Assembly: GCA_025345505.1 (NCBI GenBank)
Contig: JANVCC010000270.1
Coordinates: 3,304,300 to 3,368,299 of the forward strand
Source of the DNA: Todiramphus chloris collaris
Taxonomy: Eukaryota > Chordata > Aves > Coraciiformes > Alcedinidae
DNA length: 64,000 bases
Reading direction: 5' to 3'
Shown: positions 47,832 to 60,400 of the stretch, piece after piece
How the letters are laid out: each line of letters opens with the position of its first letter
Position numbering within the stretch: the stretch's first letter is position 1
Position numbers and translations under genes: made by a program
The notes under the pieces: generated by a model
The model's input: only the letters and a program-made list of their open reading frames with translations
Told to the model about the DNA's origin: nothing
Databases searched by the model: none

Positions 47832-49020
47832 TCTTATCGCCGAGATATTTTTTTTAATTAGGTGGCGGCTAAATGAAGAGTGATGTAGAACAGTGTGAAT
47901 ATAATTATCCATTGTGCTGCGGAGAGCCGCCTATAGATTTGATTCCCCCCCCCCTTTTCCTCCCCTCCCTCTCTGAAAAGTACCAAGGACCTGGGGAATT
48001 CAAATCATCTCCTGATCCCTGTGCGCGGATGGAGCCTGTCAGACCCTGTGCGAGGGCTACTGACAAACACAAAGGAGCAACAATAACTGCACACCACTTA
48101 CAGCACTGCGAGACTTATTCATTCATCGTAGCATAATCATTTTAGATGGCCATTGAAGAGAAGCATATGTTGCGGGCAGACATCAAAAGAACAACCAGGC
48201 GTTTAGATAAGACAAGCAAAACTCAGTTTTAAAGTTTCAGATCTAATCCTGGGTAAAGACCGAACAAAGAGTCAGGGAGCAAAAAAAATTATGTTATTTA
48301 AACTGACACCACCTAAATCGGAGCCTTTCTTCTGCGATCTCACACAAACACAGCGTGTTCATCACATTCAGCCAGCTTCATTACTATTTATATTACCGTA
48401 CACTGGGCTGCACGCAGTCAATTCATAATTGTCCAGTTTTTTCTAATTAATCACAAAAGATTTTTGTTTTGCCTACAGCTAGTTCTGGGGTGACTCACAA
48501 TGGCAAGCCAAAGCTCATACATCAAACACAGACCCTCTTTACTCCAGCCTTCTGCTGGAGGAAGCTGCTGGGCTCCCCGGGCATGCGCAGCCCCGGGCAA
48601 GAGAGAGAGAGGAGCCCTGCGCTCTGTCCTCTACCGTGTGACTTGTTATTTTTATCTGATGCTTGCATTCTCAGCCCAAACCCAGAGATTTTTTGGCAAG
48701 ATTTCTGGATTCAAAGCGTTCGATTTCCCCCCTCTCTCTCATATGCACACGCATGCTCCTCTCCCTGCTCTAGAAAGCTGCTCGAGATCTGCACGGCTGC
48801 AGAGGAATCAAATATTGTGCAAACTTCCATGCTATCAATATTTTCTTAATGAGCTCAGTGTAAGCAGTGAATGCTCTAGCAGAGAGGCTGAGCCAGCTGC
48901 TGGACCTCTCCAGCTGCGACAGCGACGAGCCTGGCTGGTGACATTTGCAATAGGCCAGGTCGCTCATTCCTCCTCCACCCACAGCACGAAGAGCAGCTAC
49001 TCTGATGAGTAAATTCTTTT
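47832..49020. promoter_or_regulatory. Unique block beside CpG island, candidate regulatory element
   Basis: The part at 47840-48460 is AT-rich, repeat-free and evenly mixed, typical of strongly conserved non-coding sequence. It includes GATA-like sites and repeated TAATT/AATTA cores. At 48576-48599 a 9-bp direct repeat CCCCGGGCA flanks TGCGCAG, making an NRF1-like GCATGCGCAG at 48581-48590. An open frame of 170 codons on + (48500-49012) covers the right part. It has no domain I recognise and may be accidental. Together with 47381-47831 this could be a promoter with 5' flanking or intronic regulatory sequence. Confidence 0.4.
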
Positions 49021-52000
49021 GGCTGCAAGGTGGCTACTTGGGGAAGTCACAGCTTGCCAACCTGAGCCAGAGGACAGTGATTTGACCTCTATTTCTTGTG
49101 CTGCCAGAGGTTTAGGCACACAAAAGCTATTCCATGAACAAAGAAATGGGGCAATTTGGCTGATAACAGCACAACAATGTTATTTCTCCACATGTTAAGA
49201 AAAAAGGTCAGTTCTTATTTAAAAAAAAATAAATTATTTTTTAATCATTGATGAAGTTTGCACTACCAACAGTTAAGATCAGATGGATTAATATAAAGAA
49301 CAGAACACAACAAACCCACACTGTCTTTAAAACACACACCAACTTAAGGCTTGGAAGTTTTCGGGTAAGATGCATCTCGCGATGCAATCTTCTTTGATCA
49401 CATTCTGCCCACTGCTGGGTTTACAAGGAGTCAGCACAGTGGCAGAAGAGGAGCATTTTATTAATGAACCCCCATGCTCAGCCTGGCCGTTTTGGAGTGA
49501 AAATGTCTGTGAAGCCAAAACTGGTTTCTTTCTAAAGAAACACAGGAAAGCAAATAGCTACTGAGAGCAAAATAGGTAAGATTTTAACAACATGGAAAAA
49601 GAGGTTTCATATGCCTATGTTTAGCCCATATCTGGGGATAAACTGTAGCAGCTGTTCTATCACCCAGGGACCCCCTCCCCAGCAGAGAATGGGGATCAGG
49701 AAAAGAAACCCACACTGAAATAAAAATGGATTTAATGAAATAGCCAAACTAATACCAATATAAAAATACATAAAGTTGTACTCAGCCCAGCAGATGTGCG
49801 ATGGTCACAATAAACAGGGAAGCAGCCTTAGGAGCAGGATGGTGAGTTCCTCCAGGGCTGGGAAGAAGGAAGAGGAGGATCAGAGGAGTCCTCTTCTCAG
49901 CAAACATCCCCCTTTATACTGAGCATGACACTCGTGGGCTGGGATACGCCTGTGGCCAACTCATCTCAGCTGCTCAGGCTGAACCCAAGCTGCTGATGGC
50001 CTGCAGACCATGGCTGGCCCGGGAGTCTGTCCCAGTAAGACCAGGATAGTATCTGATGGTGTAGAGGAAAGAGTATCTCTAATTTATTGCAGAAGATTTC
50101 AAGTAGTTGTTTGAGGAAAAAAATGTTATATTTGGAAAGGCTTAAAACATAGGGAAAAATTAATGTTTCGATAAACTTCCATCAGCTGGTAGCAGAATGC
50201 TTTCTCTGTGGTCTAAGGAGTTAAAAAAAAAATGAGAGAGGGGAACAGAGAAAGCTCCTTTTCTCAGGTCACATGGGGACTAAACTGTAATGTAAGATTT
50301 CTGAATGTACAGCCATACCTCCCAGTGTGGCCCAGTTCAAGACATCCCTGCCTCCTTGCTTGGGAACTTAGAGCATCCCCAGTAATCTGCTGTCATTTTC
50401 AAAGTCAGCCAGGAGAAAAGTAGTCCACAGAAACTCAAAGGATAACCCATGAGAAATATCTTGAGGGATCAAGACAAACTGTTTTATTCCCAGAGCCAAA
50501 CCCTAGTTTTCCACTGCAGTGTCTGGATGCACACAGGAACTGGATGTTACAGGAACAAGTCCACCAGCACATCATAGCAGACTCTCAGATCCACCATCCT
50601 GATGCCAAAAACAGCCTTTCCAGGAGCCACAACAAGCCCTGACAGTGTCCTTTGCTTTTTCCCTTTCCCACCCACCATCCCATGAGCTAACAATAGCAAA
50701 GTCTCCTCTCCTTGCTGTCAGCCCCTCGCCAGGACCCCCCTTTGTTGTGGCATGTCCACCACCACGGGTGACACCAGTAGCCCCACCTGGGGCTGCTAAA
50801 ACCCGGGTGACAGCAAAGCTGTAGATCCTGTGCTCTTTCCAGTTGCAGGGAGCCAGGTCCAAAGCTCAGTGAGCCCAGGGGAATATTTTTCAATTGGCTT
50901 TAGCAAGCAGGCAAGGCTCCCATGGTCTGTTGTCACCTTGTGGTAAGGACCGTAATTTTGCTGGGACAAACTGCTTATTACCCAGTTGTGAGCTTAATAA
51001 TAACCAGGGGCTGTGATTCCTCCTAAGGAACTGAGGACTTGAATTAGGTATTATTAATACCAACAATATTGCACTAACGCAGGAAAAATAGCGGTATTAA
51101 TAATAATGTTCTCTTAATGGCTGCGTAAATACAAGGTAAGTAGTGTACCTGGCTTCTGAGGAGTGTGAAGCCAAACGATGATTTCCTCTCAGGGTAGTGA
51201 TAAACAACTCAGTCATACAGTTTTAGTAATAATTGGCTTGAAGGGAAAAAAAAAAAAAAAAGATATATATATATATAAAGCACAGTCACAGGTTAACTAC
51301 ATTATAATTACAGGGTGTAATTTCAGCCCCTGCTCCCAGAGTGGAAGGCACAGTTTTTATCTGATCAGCCTCCGTCTGTAATTCCCTGCTAGGTCTGGGG
51401 CTAAGCGCGGCTGCGCTGGTTTTCCAAGTGACTAAGCGGATATACAGACATCACAACCCGCCCCAGGTCACGGGGAGCTGGCAACAGGCTCAGCAGAGGA
51501 ACCTCTGGCCGTGGGCACATGGGTCCTGGAGCAAAAAGTGGTGGCGGTGGCCACCAGTGCATGGGAGTCCCCATGCTGCCTAGACAGGGTTTTGGAGCTA
51601 AGCCTGGTGGTGTTGCTCAGGGTTGTTCCAAAAGTGACCGGGGTCTGTGGGTATGGTGGCCCCAACTGGCAGCAGGAACCGCTCCTGTCACCATGCTGAA
51701 GCCAGGACAAGGTGTCTCCAGACAGCTTAGGAAATCCTGCTGCCTGGTCACCTCCCCAAAACACTCTAATTCCTTCCAAAATCAGAAAATAATTGGTTAC
51801 GCCACATGATAGGGAGAAGACCTCCTGAAAGGCTCTCTTAGGAGTAGCTGCAACAGACAAAGATGAAAGCTGGGGACTTTCAAATCTGGGATCAATTTTC
51901 AATCCCTGGGGACTGAAATCAGGGACCAGTTGTAACTTGAGTGACGTTTTCCAGGGAAAGGATAGAAGCCCATCTTCTCCTGTTGTTGCTCCTTGAATTG

Positions 52001-53755
52001 TCACACAGAGACTGTAGCTGGGTGAGAAGGAAGAAGCCTACCCAAAAATGTTGGTATTTACCCCCTTGCAAGAGGCCCTCGAGCAGCAGCAGAGCCCATT
52101 CTGCCATAACTCTGCCAGAACCATGGGTTTCCTCTTTATTTCCCTAAAAACCTTTCACGGGAACCCAGGTAGCCCAAGCAGCAGGGGAGGTGGCTGGAAG
52201 TGACTTTCTGTCACTGGTGCATTAATGGAGTGGTAAGATAAATGGAACATCTCGACACAATGAACGGGTTTTTTGCCTGCTGGCTGCTCTTCGATGGGGC
52301 TCGATTTGCACGGGGCTGCCCGCTGAGCTGTGTTTCTCCCCCCTCCTTAGCTAATCATCCAGTCCCCCTAACAGATTCTTTAAAATAAAGCATTTTAGGA
52401 AGACCCTTGGTCACACCCGGAGCGTATCTATATTGCCAAACACAAATAATTTCAAATAGATGGGGCAGCTCGGGGAAAAAGCCGTGAAGAATTTCAAAGG
52501 GACTCAAAAATATGGAGTTGTGGGGCAGGGAAGCTGCTTTCCTCAGGATGCTTGAGAACAGACCCAGACTGATGGATTGCCCAGAGAGAGATGATGCACC
52601 CCGTGAATGATGCGGTGTAATTCAGGTCAACCCTCACGTCACCCACGGGGCTTGCAGGAGACCCCTTGCTACCCTCGGTGTCTTTCCTCAGAGAGTAGGA
52701 CCTATGCTGTGATTTTATTTTTATTTTTTTTTATCAGGCTAAAGAGGATATATTTTATCATAATGGTTTCAAATCCAATGTGTACAGGCCAACACAAATA
52801 GGGTATTACAAGTTGAAGAACTGTACCTCAGGCACCATTTTATTAGAACTAGTGTTTACATCAAACAATACATCCTAAGTACTTCATATTAAGCTTGGAC
52901 AAATCATTTGCCTGAGGATTAGGGTGTTGTGCCATTGAAATGTAATCCTCCTGTTGATTTTCCTCTTTTTTTTTTTTTTTAAATTGCAAAAACAAAAACG
53001 TTAAAATTATTAAATTTTAAAAAAAAAAAACAGAAGCGTGAAAACCTTAGCTTCGATTTGACGTGTTAAATAAAACAAAGGGAAAACTACCAAGGTGGGT
53101 TTGCAGACAAGTGCCTGAACAGCAGGTCAGATTTTCCGCTGTGTAGATCAACAAAACTCTGCAGGGAAACAAAAACACAGTGATGGGTTTAGTTGCTTCA
53201 GGGAGCAGGGGAGAGTGGGATGGGGTGGCTGCTCCTCATCAGGGACCCAGCCCAGACGAAATTTGCAGTGTTAATGCAAATTGTAAGCAGGCTCATCCTC
53301 TCTGGTGTCACAAGAGAGAGATGTGCCCCACATACACACCTCAGCCCTTTGCACTACGCAGGAAGGGAAGGCACGTTTCTCCCCAAGCCTTACACATCCA
53401 TGGTGTTTCTTTTCACCTGTGCAACACTTTTCATAAAAGGCACCCCAAAGGATGAGTCCTTGGGCACGCAGGACATCCCTAGTGGGAGCTGCCATCGTGT
53501 ACTATAAAGCAAAGCTCGACATCAAGGTGACCACAAAACACCTTCCTTCTCCTCACAGGGATTCAAGCTCAGGTCAGAGGCAATGGGACTATTACAGAAA
53601 CGCAGTCCCTGAACTGAAACCCACAGTATAGCTGTGGGGACTGTTCTCAGCAGAAGCTCCATAGCAATGGCCAAGGAGGATACATTTCCATCCCAGCTAA
53701 GAAAATACAAAGCACAGTTCAGATATAATGATAGATACTATAATATGTATGTAGA
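49021..53755. other. Unique non-coding DNA
   Basis: No gene is recognised. An A run followed by a TA microsatellite lies at 51246-51277, T and A runs at 52967-53032. AT-rich stretches near 51040-51150 and 52200-52470 look like conserved non-coding DNA. An AAG|GTAAGT-type donor sits on + near 51135, without a credible upstream exon. The 178-codon - strand open frame at 51468-52004 overlaps + strand frames and carries no recognisable domain. Confidence 0.5.
51246..51277. repeat. A-run plus (TA)n microsatellite
   Basis: About sixteen A followed by GATATATATATATATA. Simple sequence. Confidence 0.9.
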
Positions 53756-53840
53756 AGTGGTGCTGAGGGACATGGTGTTGTGGTGACCAGGCAGTTCTGG
53801 ATTAATGGTTGGACTTGATGAATCTCAAAGGTCTTTCTAC
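53756..53840 (+). mobile_element. CR1 LINE internal 3' fragment, plus orientation
   Basis: 'gtggtgctgagggacatggt' followed by 'tctggattaatggttggact', 'tgatgaatctcaaaggtctt' matches the last 100 bases of CR1, but the terminal 8-mer tail is missing, so the 3' end is eroded or deleted. Short and diverged. Confidence 0.78.
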
Positions 53841-56743
53841 TGAGCTGCTGGCTAATTGAAGCTTCAGGAATCAAGTGGAAACAAGGGGGGAAGCAATTCT
53901 CTGTCCTCCCCTCTGCTACACCTTTGCCAAGCAGGTCCAGGCTGTTCAATCCCCAGTTTCTCTAGAGAATCAAGAAGGCGGAGTAGGTACAATGTAAGAA
54001 ATCAACATCTTGGTTTGGGTACAAGTGTGCCAACGAGGATTTCCGTTAATGATTCACGGAGAATCCGTACTTGTGAAATCTAGCACCCAATACCTTCCAG
54101 GAGTATGAGATAAAGAGAGAACTGGGGTGTGTAGCCACCAGTGAGTGCAAATACCAGTGCACAGTGTGCTAGTCACTGGCTTCCATGACTACAGCTGCAT
54201 CAAAGTCCTGCTCAGAAGGAGCCAAGCCTGGTGAAACTTCTTCACTCCTAAAGGCATCCACACAGTGGGCAGAAACAACAACATGAATTGCTCATGGAAT
54301 ATGCCTTGGGAGATACTGATACTTGGTATTTAAGCCTATCTAGGCTTCTGTAAGACTTTTTACAGCCAGAATTCTCCAACAAATTACCTATGTATGCTTT
54401 GGTTTTATATATGTTCATCTGTGTCTAGTCGTATACACATATTTGCATATAATATTGCATCTTTGGGAATGACATACTGAATGACACACTGAATAGATAT
54501 AGATCAAGATGTAGATAAAGACATGAGACATCTATGAAGAGGTTACCCAACACTGTGACAAGTGGTGGCATATGCACACTTCCAGAATTTGTGGAGCTGA
54601 CCACACACTCAAACACAAGATGAAGGCGTTCTGCATAAAGAATTGAGCCCTCACCGAGGCAATCACCTCCATCCCTTTGGAAACAGAGTCAGGGAAGATG
54701 ACAAGTCAAAAAAGTCCTGCACAGGCAGCTCCCACAGGGCTGGATGCCCAAGCACTTGAAAGTCCTGTGGCCAGGATGATGTTTGCAGGGTCTCCATCAA
54801 CGCATCTGGTTTGAGGGGGGATCCACAAGACGCAGCGTAGATGTTTCCCAGCCCCTGCCCATAAACAGAATTCCACGGATGAGTATCAGGGTGTACAAGA
54901 ACTGCAGCAGCAGCAAGTACCATGGTTTTCTTGCAGACAACACAGTTAATACTTTCAGAAACAAACCTCAGGCTCCAAATTACACTCTCAGGCTCCGAGC
55001 ATTTTTCTATCGAGTTGGAGCTGCTGTGAACAGCTCGGCGTTTTGTTCAAACCAGCCACGTACTGAGAGCTGTCTTGATATTTCCTCTCCTTATGGGCCC
55101 ACTCTAGAAAGCCATGGCTCCCAAAACAGCAGAGGGGAAGGGGAGCATTGACTCGCTGAAGCAAGGCTCATACTAATTGGATCTCCCAGTAGGTCCCATC
55201 CTGTCTGCAGCCTCAGCGTAGCACCTTGGAACTGCTTGAAAAGCCCCACGTTGCTGAGGCTCCAAGTAGCACTGGTAGCTGCTGCTAACTTGGCTTTAAG
55301 GAGAAGTTTCACAGCGATCACACATGGGTGAGCAGGTTAAAAAAAAAAAAAAAAACAAACCAAAACAAAAACAAAAGCAAACCCCGAGAGGTAGAACCTG
55401 AAAAATTAGGAAATGATAAGGAAATCGGGAGCATTAGGCAGGAGTATTGCACACAAAGGGCAATAAACATGTGGAATAAATTAGGGGAGTAGGCAGTGGA
55501 AGCAAAGCATGTAAATGAGTTCCACAGACACCTCGGTGTGTCGCTGGAGAAGGAGGGGATGGGGGAGGAGGATGGAAAAGCAGGAAAGTGGCATTAAAAG
55601 GACCTTTTCCTGTTCCCATGGCCTTTTCCTGTGGTCCTTACACTCTCGGTATGCTCAGGTATCGCTGGGACCCCAGATGATATTGGTGGGTACCGTGTTT
55701 AAGAGAACCTAGGCACACAGTTTCTCTTGGTTTACATGAAACACCAGCTGGCCTTCAAATAATAATATTAATGTCTCTATCACAAACTAAAACATAAGTG
55801 TCTTAATTTCTCTGAAACCTTGAACTGTCAATTTTACTGGCCTCCTGAGAGGACAGGGGAGAGTACTGAGATATAAAAATAAAAGGGAAAAAAAAAAAAA
55901 AAAAAAGGAAACAGAAGAGAAAGGAATTCACAAAAGAAGCATGTTCTGGCTTGAGAGAGCAAAATACGGTATGCCTGTTCACGGGAGGGGAGGAACAGAT
56001 TTGATAATAATAAAAATAATAAAAATAACTTGGTCACAAGCTGCAGCTGCCAGAGGTAATCTTATAGCACTGGTTTTACTGGCACTCTGATGCCTTGCCC
56101 AAACTTTAACACTAGGTTACTCACTAAGAGGTTTGTTCCCACCGTGGGACACACAAACGCCGCTGCGATTAGCACGAGCAGGAGAGTCACATAAACGCAG
56201 CGGAGAGAACAGCCCCTTGTGCACATATACTTTTTTTATGATAAGGCTGTGCAGTTAACCCTTGGGTTGGGTTGGGTTTTTCCCCTCTGAGTCCCACCAG
56301 GTTCACTTGCAGCGATGGGCTTGGAGCTGCAGCCAACTTTGCCTCCCAGCCCCAGGACTTGAGGGGATGTTGCCCTGTCAACAAAGTAGATGTGAGACAG
56401 AACTAAGAAGGTGGTCAATATAGGTGGGCTTTCTCCTGAGTTGTGTGGGCATTTGAACTTACCCTGATGGTAATAAAGCATTTAGTGCAGGCCAGGCAGC
56501 AGATGGGGCTGGGGACCAGCAGTGGTGGCTGCAGAACTGTGGTGAGGGCTGCTGCAGATAGAAAGAGCCGGCGCAGGTAGAGTAAGCTGAAGGTTTCACA
56601 TGCTCTACACAGACTTTTGTTTGAGTCATGGAGAGAGGTAGGAGACCATCACAGACAACTCAACCCATGGCTCGCATGAGGGGACCAAGGCTGCCGCACA
56701 CCACCCCAGCCCTCTGCAAAGGTGAGTCACAGAAATGACCCAA
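53841..56743. other. Unique non-coding DNA
   Basis: No gene is recognised. A-rich tracts lie at 55339-55378 and 55869-55908, and an ATA/AAT microsatellite near 56005-56030. A GGGTT triplet repeat (GGGTTGGGTTGGG) at about 56265-56277 is not telomeric. At 56628-56721 a short ATG-initiated + frame ends in a strong AAG|GTGAGT donor just before a CR1 fragment; I do not call it a gene. Confidence 0.5.
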
Positions 56744-56895
56744 GGGCTGGAACCCCTCGCTGGGAGAGCTGGGGGTGTCCAGCCTGGAGAAGAGAAGGCT
56801 CCAGAGAGACCTTCTGGTGGCCTTTCAGGACTTCGAGGGGCCTGTTCAGAAAGATGGAGCAATCATTTTTTTTCAGGAGAGGGTAGATGTGCCTC
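56744..56895 (+). mobile_element. CR1 LINE internal fragment, plus orientation
   Basis: 'gggctggaacccctcgctgg', 'gtgtccagcctggagaagag', 'aaggctccagagagacctt' is a distinctive internal CR1 segment upstream of the usual 3' end. Neither the 3' tail nor the distal half is present, so this piece is truncated at both ends. Confidence 0.85.
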
Positions 56896-59800
56896 TGCTG
56901 CCTCAAAAATAATCATGGGAAACCACATCCACTTTTTCCCTGTCTTCATTTCATACACTATCCTGTGTCCTATGCTTAGCAGCAGATAAAATAAAGCTCG
57001 ATCTTAACAGAATTACAGTTGAAAAATGAATGCATTGACTGAAACACCAACCAACAATTACAAGAGGTTTTTCTTTTAAATAAAAACTCCTTCCTACCTT
57101 GGTGGCCACTTGATGATAATTGGTAGAGGAGTCGCTTCTGGATTCCGTCATACTGTCACTAACATGCTGCTGGATCTCCAGGTGTTGACACAGTTGCAGA
57201 AGGTACAGATAGATGTAACAACAGCTCTACTTTTACAGTCAAGGGACACATGAAAAAAAAAAAATCACTACATTCAGAGCCTACCAATCTCCTCATCCCA
57301 AAACGTCATAAATCCTAAGGCCAGGGACACCAGAATATAACCCTAAACCAACATGTTTAGAAGAGGACAGATACTTGTACCACCCACTCCACAATCAGTT
57401 TTAAGTAAAACCAAGGAGTAACAAAGTCTCCTGGTAGTAAAACCCCCCCTGTCATCCGTGGGCCACCTGGCTAATTTCCTGGGAGACACACTGCAAAGGA
57501 AAGAGGAGCAATTAGGAAGCTTGGCCACCTTATGCTCCACAAGTTATAGCCAACACCCCGGCACCCGAGGCTTGGCCACCCCAACCTGCACCCCAGCAGA
57601 ACGGAAACTCCAGCAGCAATTTTCTCTCTCCAGGCAGGGCTGTGAGGGGCACATAAACACTGCAAGCCAACGCTCTTCCCTGGCTTGCAGACCTTCTCCT
57701 TGCCCAGCTGACTTATCTGACTCACTCTGAACAAAATTTGGAGAAGGACTGATCATGCCCTCACTTGCCTGGGAGGCATTGCTGAACCATCATCGGAAAT
57801 GGCCTGATTGCTATGAACAAGGGGAAAGCACATTTTGAAGGGGCCTAGGCAGGGATGCCAAGACATATCACGCTGCTCAGCTATCTTCAGAGTCCTTCTG
57901 TGGAAGTTCACGGGAGGCACTTAGGGACAGGGTGAAGGGCAACGGTTGAGGAGCCGCAGGTCTGTCCATCACTCGGAGGACCCTACGGAAAAGGCCGCCA
58001 GGATGCCTTCTGCCAGCAAGATTCACGTTGAATACCAGAGCCTGAGTCTGGGGGAGGCCGTTGAGCTTAGGGACACGGCAAGCCTTTGAGGAGCAGCCAG
58101 AGAAATGTGACACAGCCACAGAAGGAAGGCAGCAGTAGATGCATGCAACCATTCCCACCCTGGACGCTGCCAGGGCGACGGCAAGGAGGGGAATCTGAAG
58201 TGACAGGACTGCTTTCTTGCTCAGTGGGGTGAATCCGGGACACGGGCACAGCTTAAAATGTGGCTTCCCCATCACTTTGGGTTCAAACCTCAGCATTATT
58301 TTTTTTTAAGCAGGGTTGTGGGCTTTGCTTCCTTCCCTTGAGGATTTTCCCTCCTCGTGAATTTGTCAGTAAAACCAGAAGAGAGCTGGTGAGGGTGTGA
58401 GGGATGACACGATGCCTTGGCAGCAAAACCTCTTTGTCCAGATCTCCAAATAGGGAGGCCTGGAGGTGGCTTTCCTAAAGTGAGGAGTGCCCCTGGGTGC
58501 AACCGGTGCAGACTGTCCCATCTATCATCACCTGCAGGATCCAGCTCTCTGTCTGGCATTGTTAGATGCTCTCCTGGCAAGTATCAGCTTGAATAGCGCG
58601 GATTCAAAGTACCCTTTTTGTCTTTATTTTCTAACTTCTACTTAGAAACAGGTCAGCACGTGTTTTTGGTAAAATTTTCACCTGCTTCCAAGTCAGGCTG
58701 TTTGTAAGATAAGGACATAGCTACACAGGGATCAGATTTTTAAAGCACTGAAGTACCTGAAAGTGCAGAGAGACACCTAGTTTCCCATTGCCCTCAGTGC
58801 AGAAGCACTGGGCACAGACTAGTGAATGTAATGCCAGTATAGAATACTGGAAAAATGTGAAGAACAAGGGACACGGTGCCCTTCATCTCTCTGAAGTGTC
58901 AGCAGCTTGCAAGTCATGTTTTGCAACTCAATCCACACTGGACAGCCACGTGTACTGGGGACAATCTAATTAGTTGTAGTCAATTCTTTTCCTCAGACTA
59001 CAAAAGCATGGTACTTGTGTACCGTGTGATGATTCCATCTCCTCCTAGTTAGTCCCTGTGACAGAAGGAACATAAAAGAAGTCCCAGGTTCCAGTCTGGT
59101 TCCCAGTCTCCCTACCACCATCCTTTCCATCCCCACCCCAGCACGCTCATCAAGCTGGCCAAGAGGTGAATGAGGAGCCACACTAAAAACGTGCCCATGC
59201 AGAGCACGCCATGCATGTTCACACCAATAAAAGTGAAATGTTGACAAGTTTGGGCCTTAAATATGTCAGCATTTATTCTTATGGCTTAACTAATCATTCT
59301 GTATAATGTTGCTTAAGCAAATTTACACTTCCTAGTGAATAATGTATAAACCAAGACTCAGATGAAGGCAAATTTTTACCAAAAAAACGCCAAACAAAAC
59401 CAACAGTAAAACACTTCAAAATTATACTGGCAACAGAACCACAACCTGCATGGCAATTAGACACAATGTTAATCGGATATGAGCAAAAGGTACCAGAGTA
59501 TTACTTTTATGAGCCTGGGAATGACAATCAAGCTCCTTCCAGCTCTCATTCACCATTCCCTTTAAAGCGATGATGGCATTTTTATTATTAGATTCAAATT
59601 CCTCCTCTTGTTTTATATCTCGAGAGTCCAACTGGCTTTACAAACAGGTAGTTCCTTAAGTCACTCTCTTAAGGAATTAATCGTGTATGGAGCTGCTGCT
59701 GCACTGAATCGCTTCTCTTTTCAAATCCATCTGTCCATTGTCATTTTTCATGGACTCATCCTGATGAGAACTGCACCCACACCACCACACCATGCAAAGG

Positions 59801-60057
59801 GGACTGAGAAAAGTCACCTCAGCTTCTCCAGGATCGGTGCTCTAGGCTGCCAGCTTCACTTAAAGCCTGTCTTTAGGGGACAGGTAGGGCACTGTGGGCA
59901 CCCTCAAAGATTCCCACTCAGCTCCTAAGTCTCTCAAGTCCCCTAACACAAAGAAAAGCCATCACAGTGTCACGGCTGGCTCACAGCACAGGGGATGATT
60001 GAAGCCCTGTCTGAAGTAGGGTTTCTCCCGTTGTGAGACCTTACAGCACATCTTCAA
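56896..60057. other. Unique non-coding DNA (contains candidate exon)
   Basis: No repeat family is recognised. It holds the exon-like - strand segment at 57098-57226 and an A run near 57253-57264. Open frames between 57458 and 58580 overlap on both strands and have no domains. The stretch 59230-59420 is AT-rich unique sequence. Confidence 0.5.
57098..57226 (-). CDS. Candidate coding exon, unrecognised (low confidence)
   Basis: On the - strand a frame is open from just after a stop at 57229-57227 to a donor AAG|GTAGGAAGG whose GT begins at 57097. The last 18 codons read MTESRSDSSTNYHQVATK, a polar, serine-rich peptide typical of regulatory or cytoplasmic tails. The methionine (57151-57149) has A at -3, so it could be a start in an alternative first coding exon. 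If the exon is internal, its acceptor is uncertain: several AGs lie between 57226 and 57150 after a modest pyrimidine stretch. I do not recognise the protein. A short open frame plus a donor can arise by chance. Confidence 0.28.
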
Positions 60058-60400
60058 TCATAGAACCATTTTGGCTGGAAGAGACTGTTATGATCATCAA
60101 GTCCAACCATTCCCCCATCACTGCCATGTCACCACTGACCCATGTCCCTCAGCACCACATCTCCATGGCTTTGAAACCCCTCCAAGGATGGGGACTCCAC
60201 CACTGCCCTGGCCAGCCTGGGCTAGGGCTTGACAGCCCTTTCAGGGAAGAATTTTTTCCCAATATCCAACCTAAACCCCCCCCCCCCTGCACAACTTGAG
60301 GCCATTTTCTCTTCTATCTCTTGTTTCTTAGAAGAAAAGACCAAACCCCCACCTGTCTCCAGCCTCCTTTCAGGGAGTTGTCAAGAGTGAGTGGGGAGCA
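60058..60400 (-). mobile_element. CR1 LINE fragment, 3' end, minus orientation
   Basis: Begins TCATAGAACCATTTTGGC and follows CR1 reverse-complement order: 'cactgacccatgtccctcag', 'ccaaggatggggactccacc', 'tcccaatatccaacctaaac', and 'tttcagggagttgtcaagag'. It shares its internal wording with the copy at 2185-2660, so the two probably belong to the same CR1 subfamily. An internal C run (about 60278-60289) is a later expansion. Confidence 0.92.

Noticed and set aside
56260-56281. GGGTT repeats as interstitial telomeric sequence
   Set aside because: The unit is GGGTT with only three copies, not TTAGGG; too short and of the wrong sequence.
56628-56721. Short ATG-initiated + frame ending in AAG|GTGAGT
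   Set aside because: The donor is strong, but there is no promoter, no recognisable peptide, and the frame is short enough to be open by chance; it lies just before a CR1 fragment.
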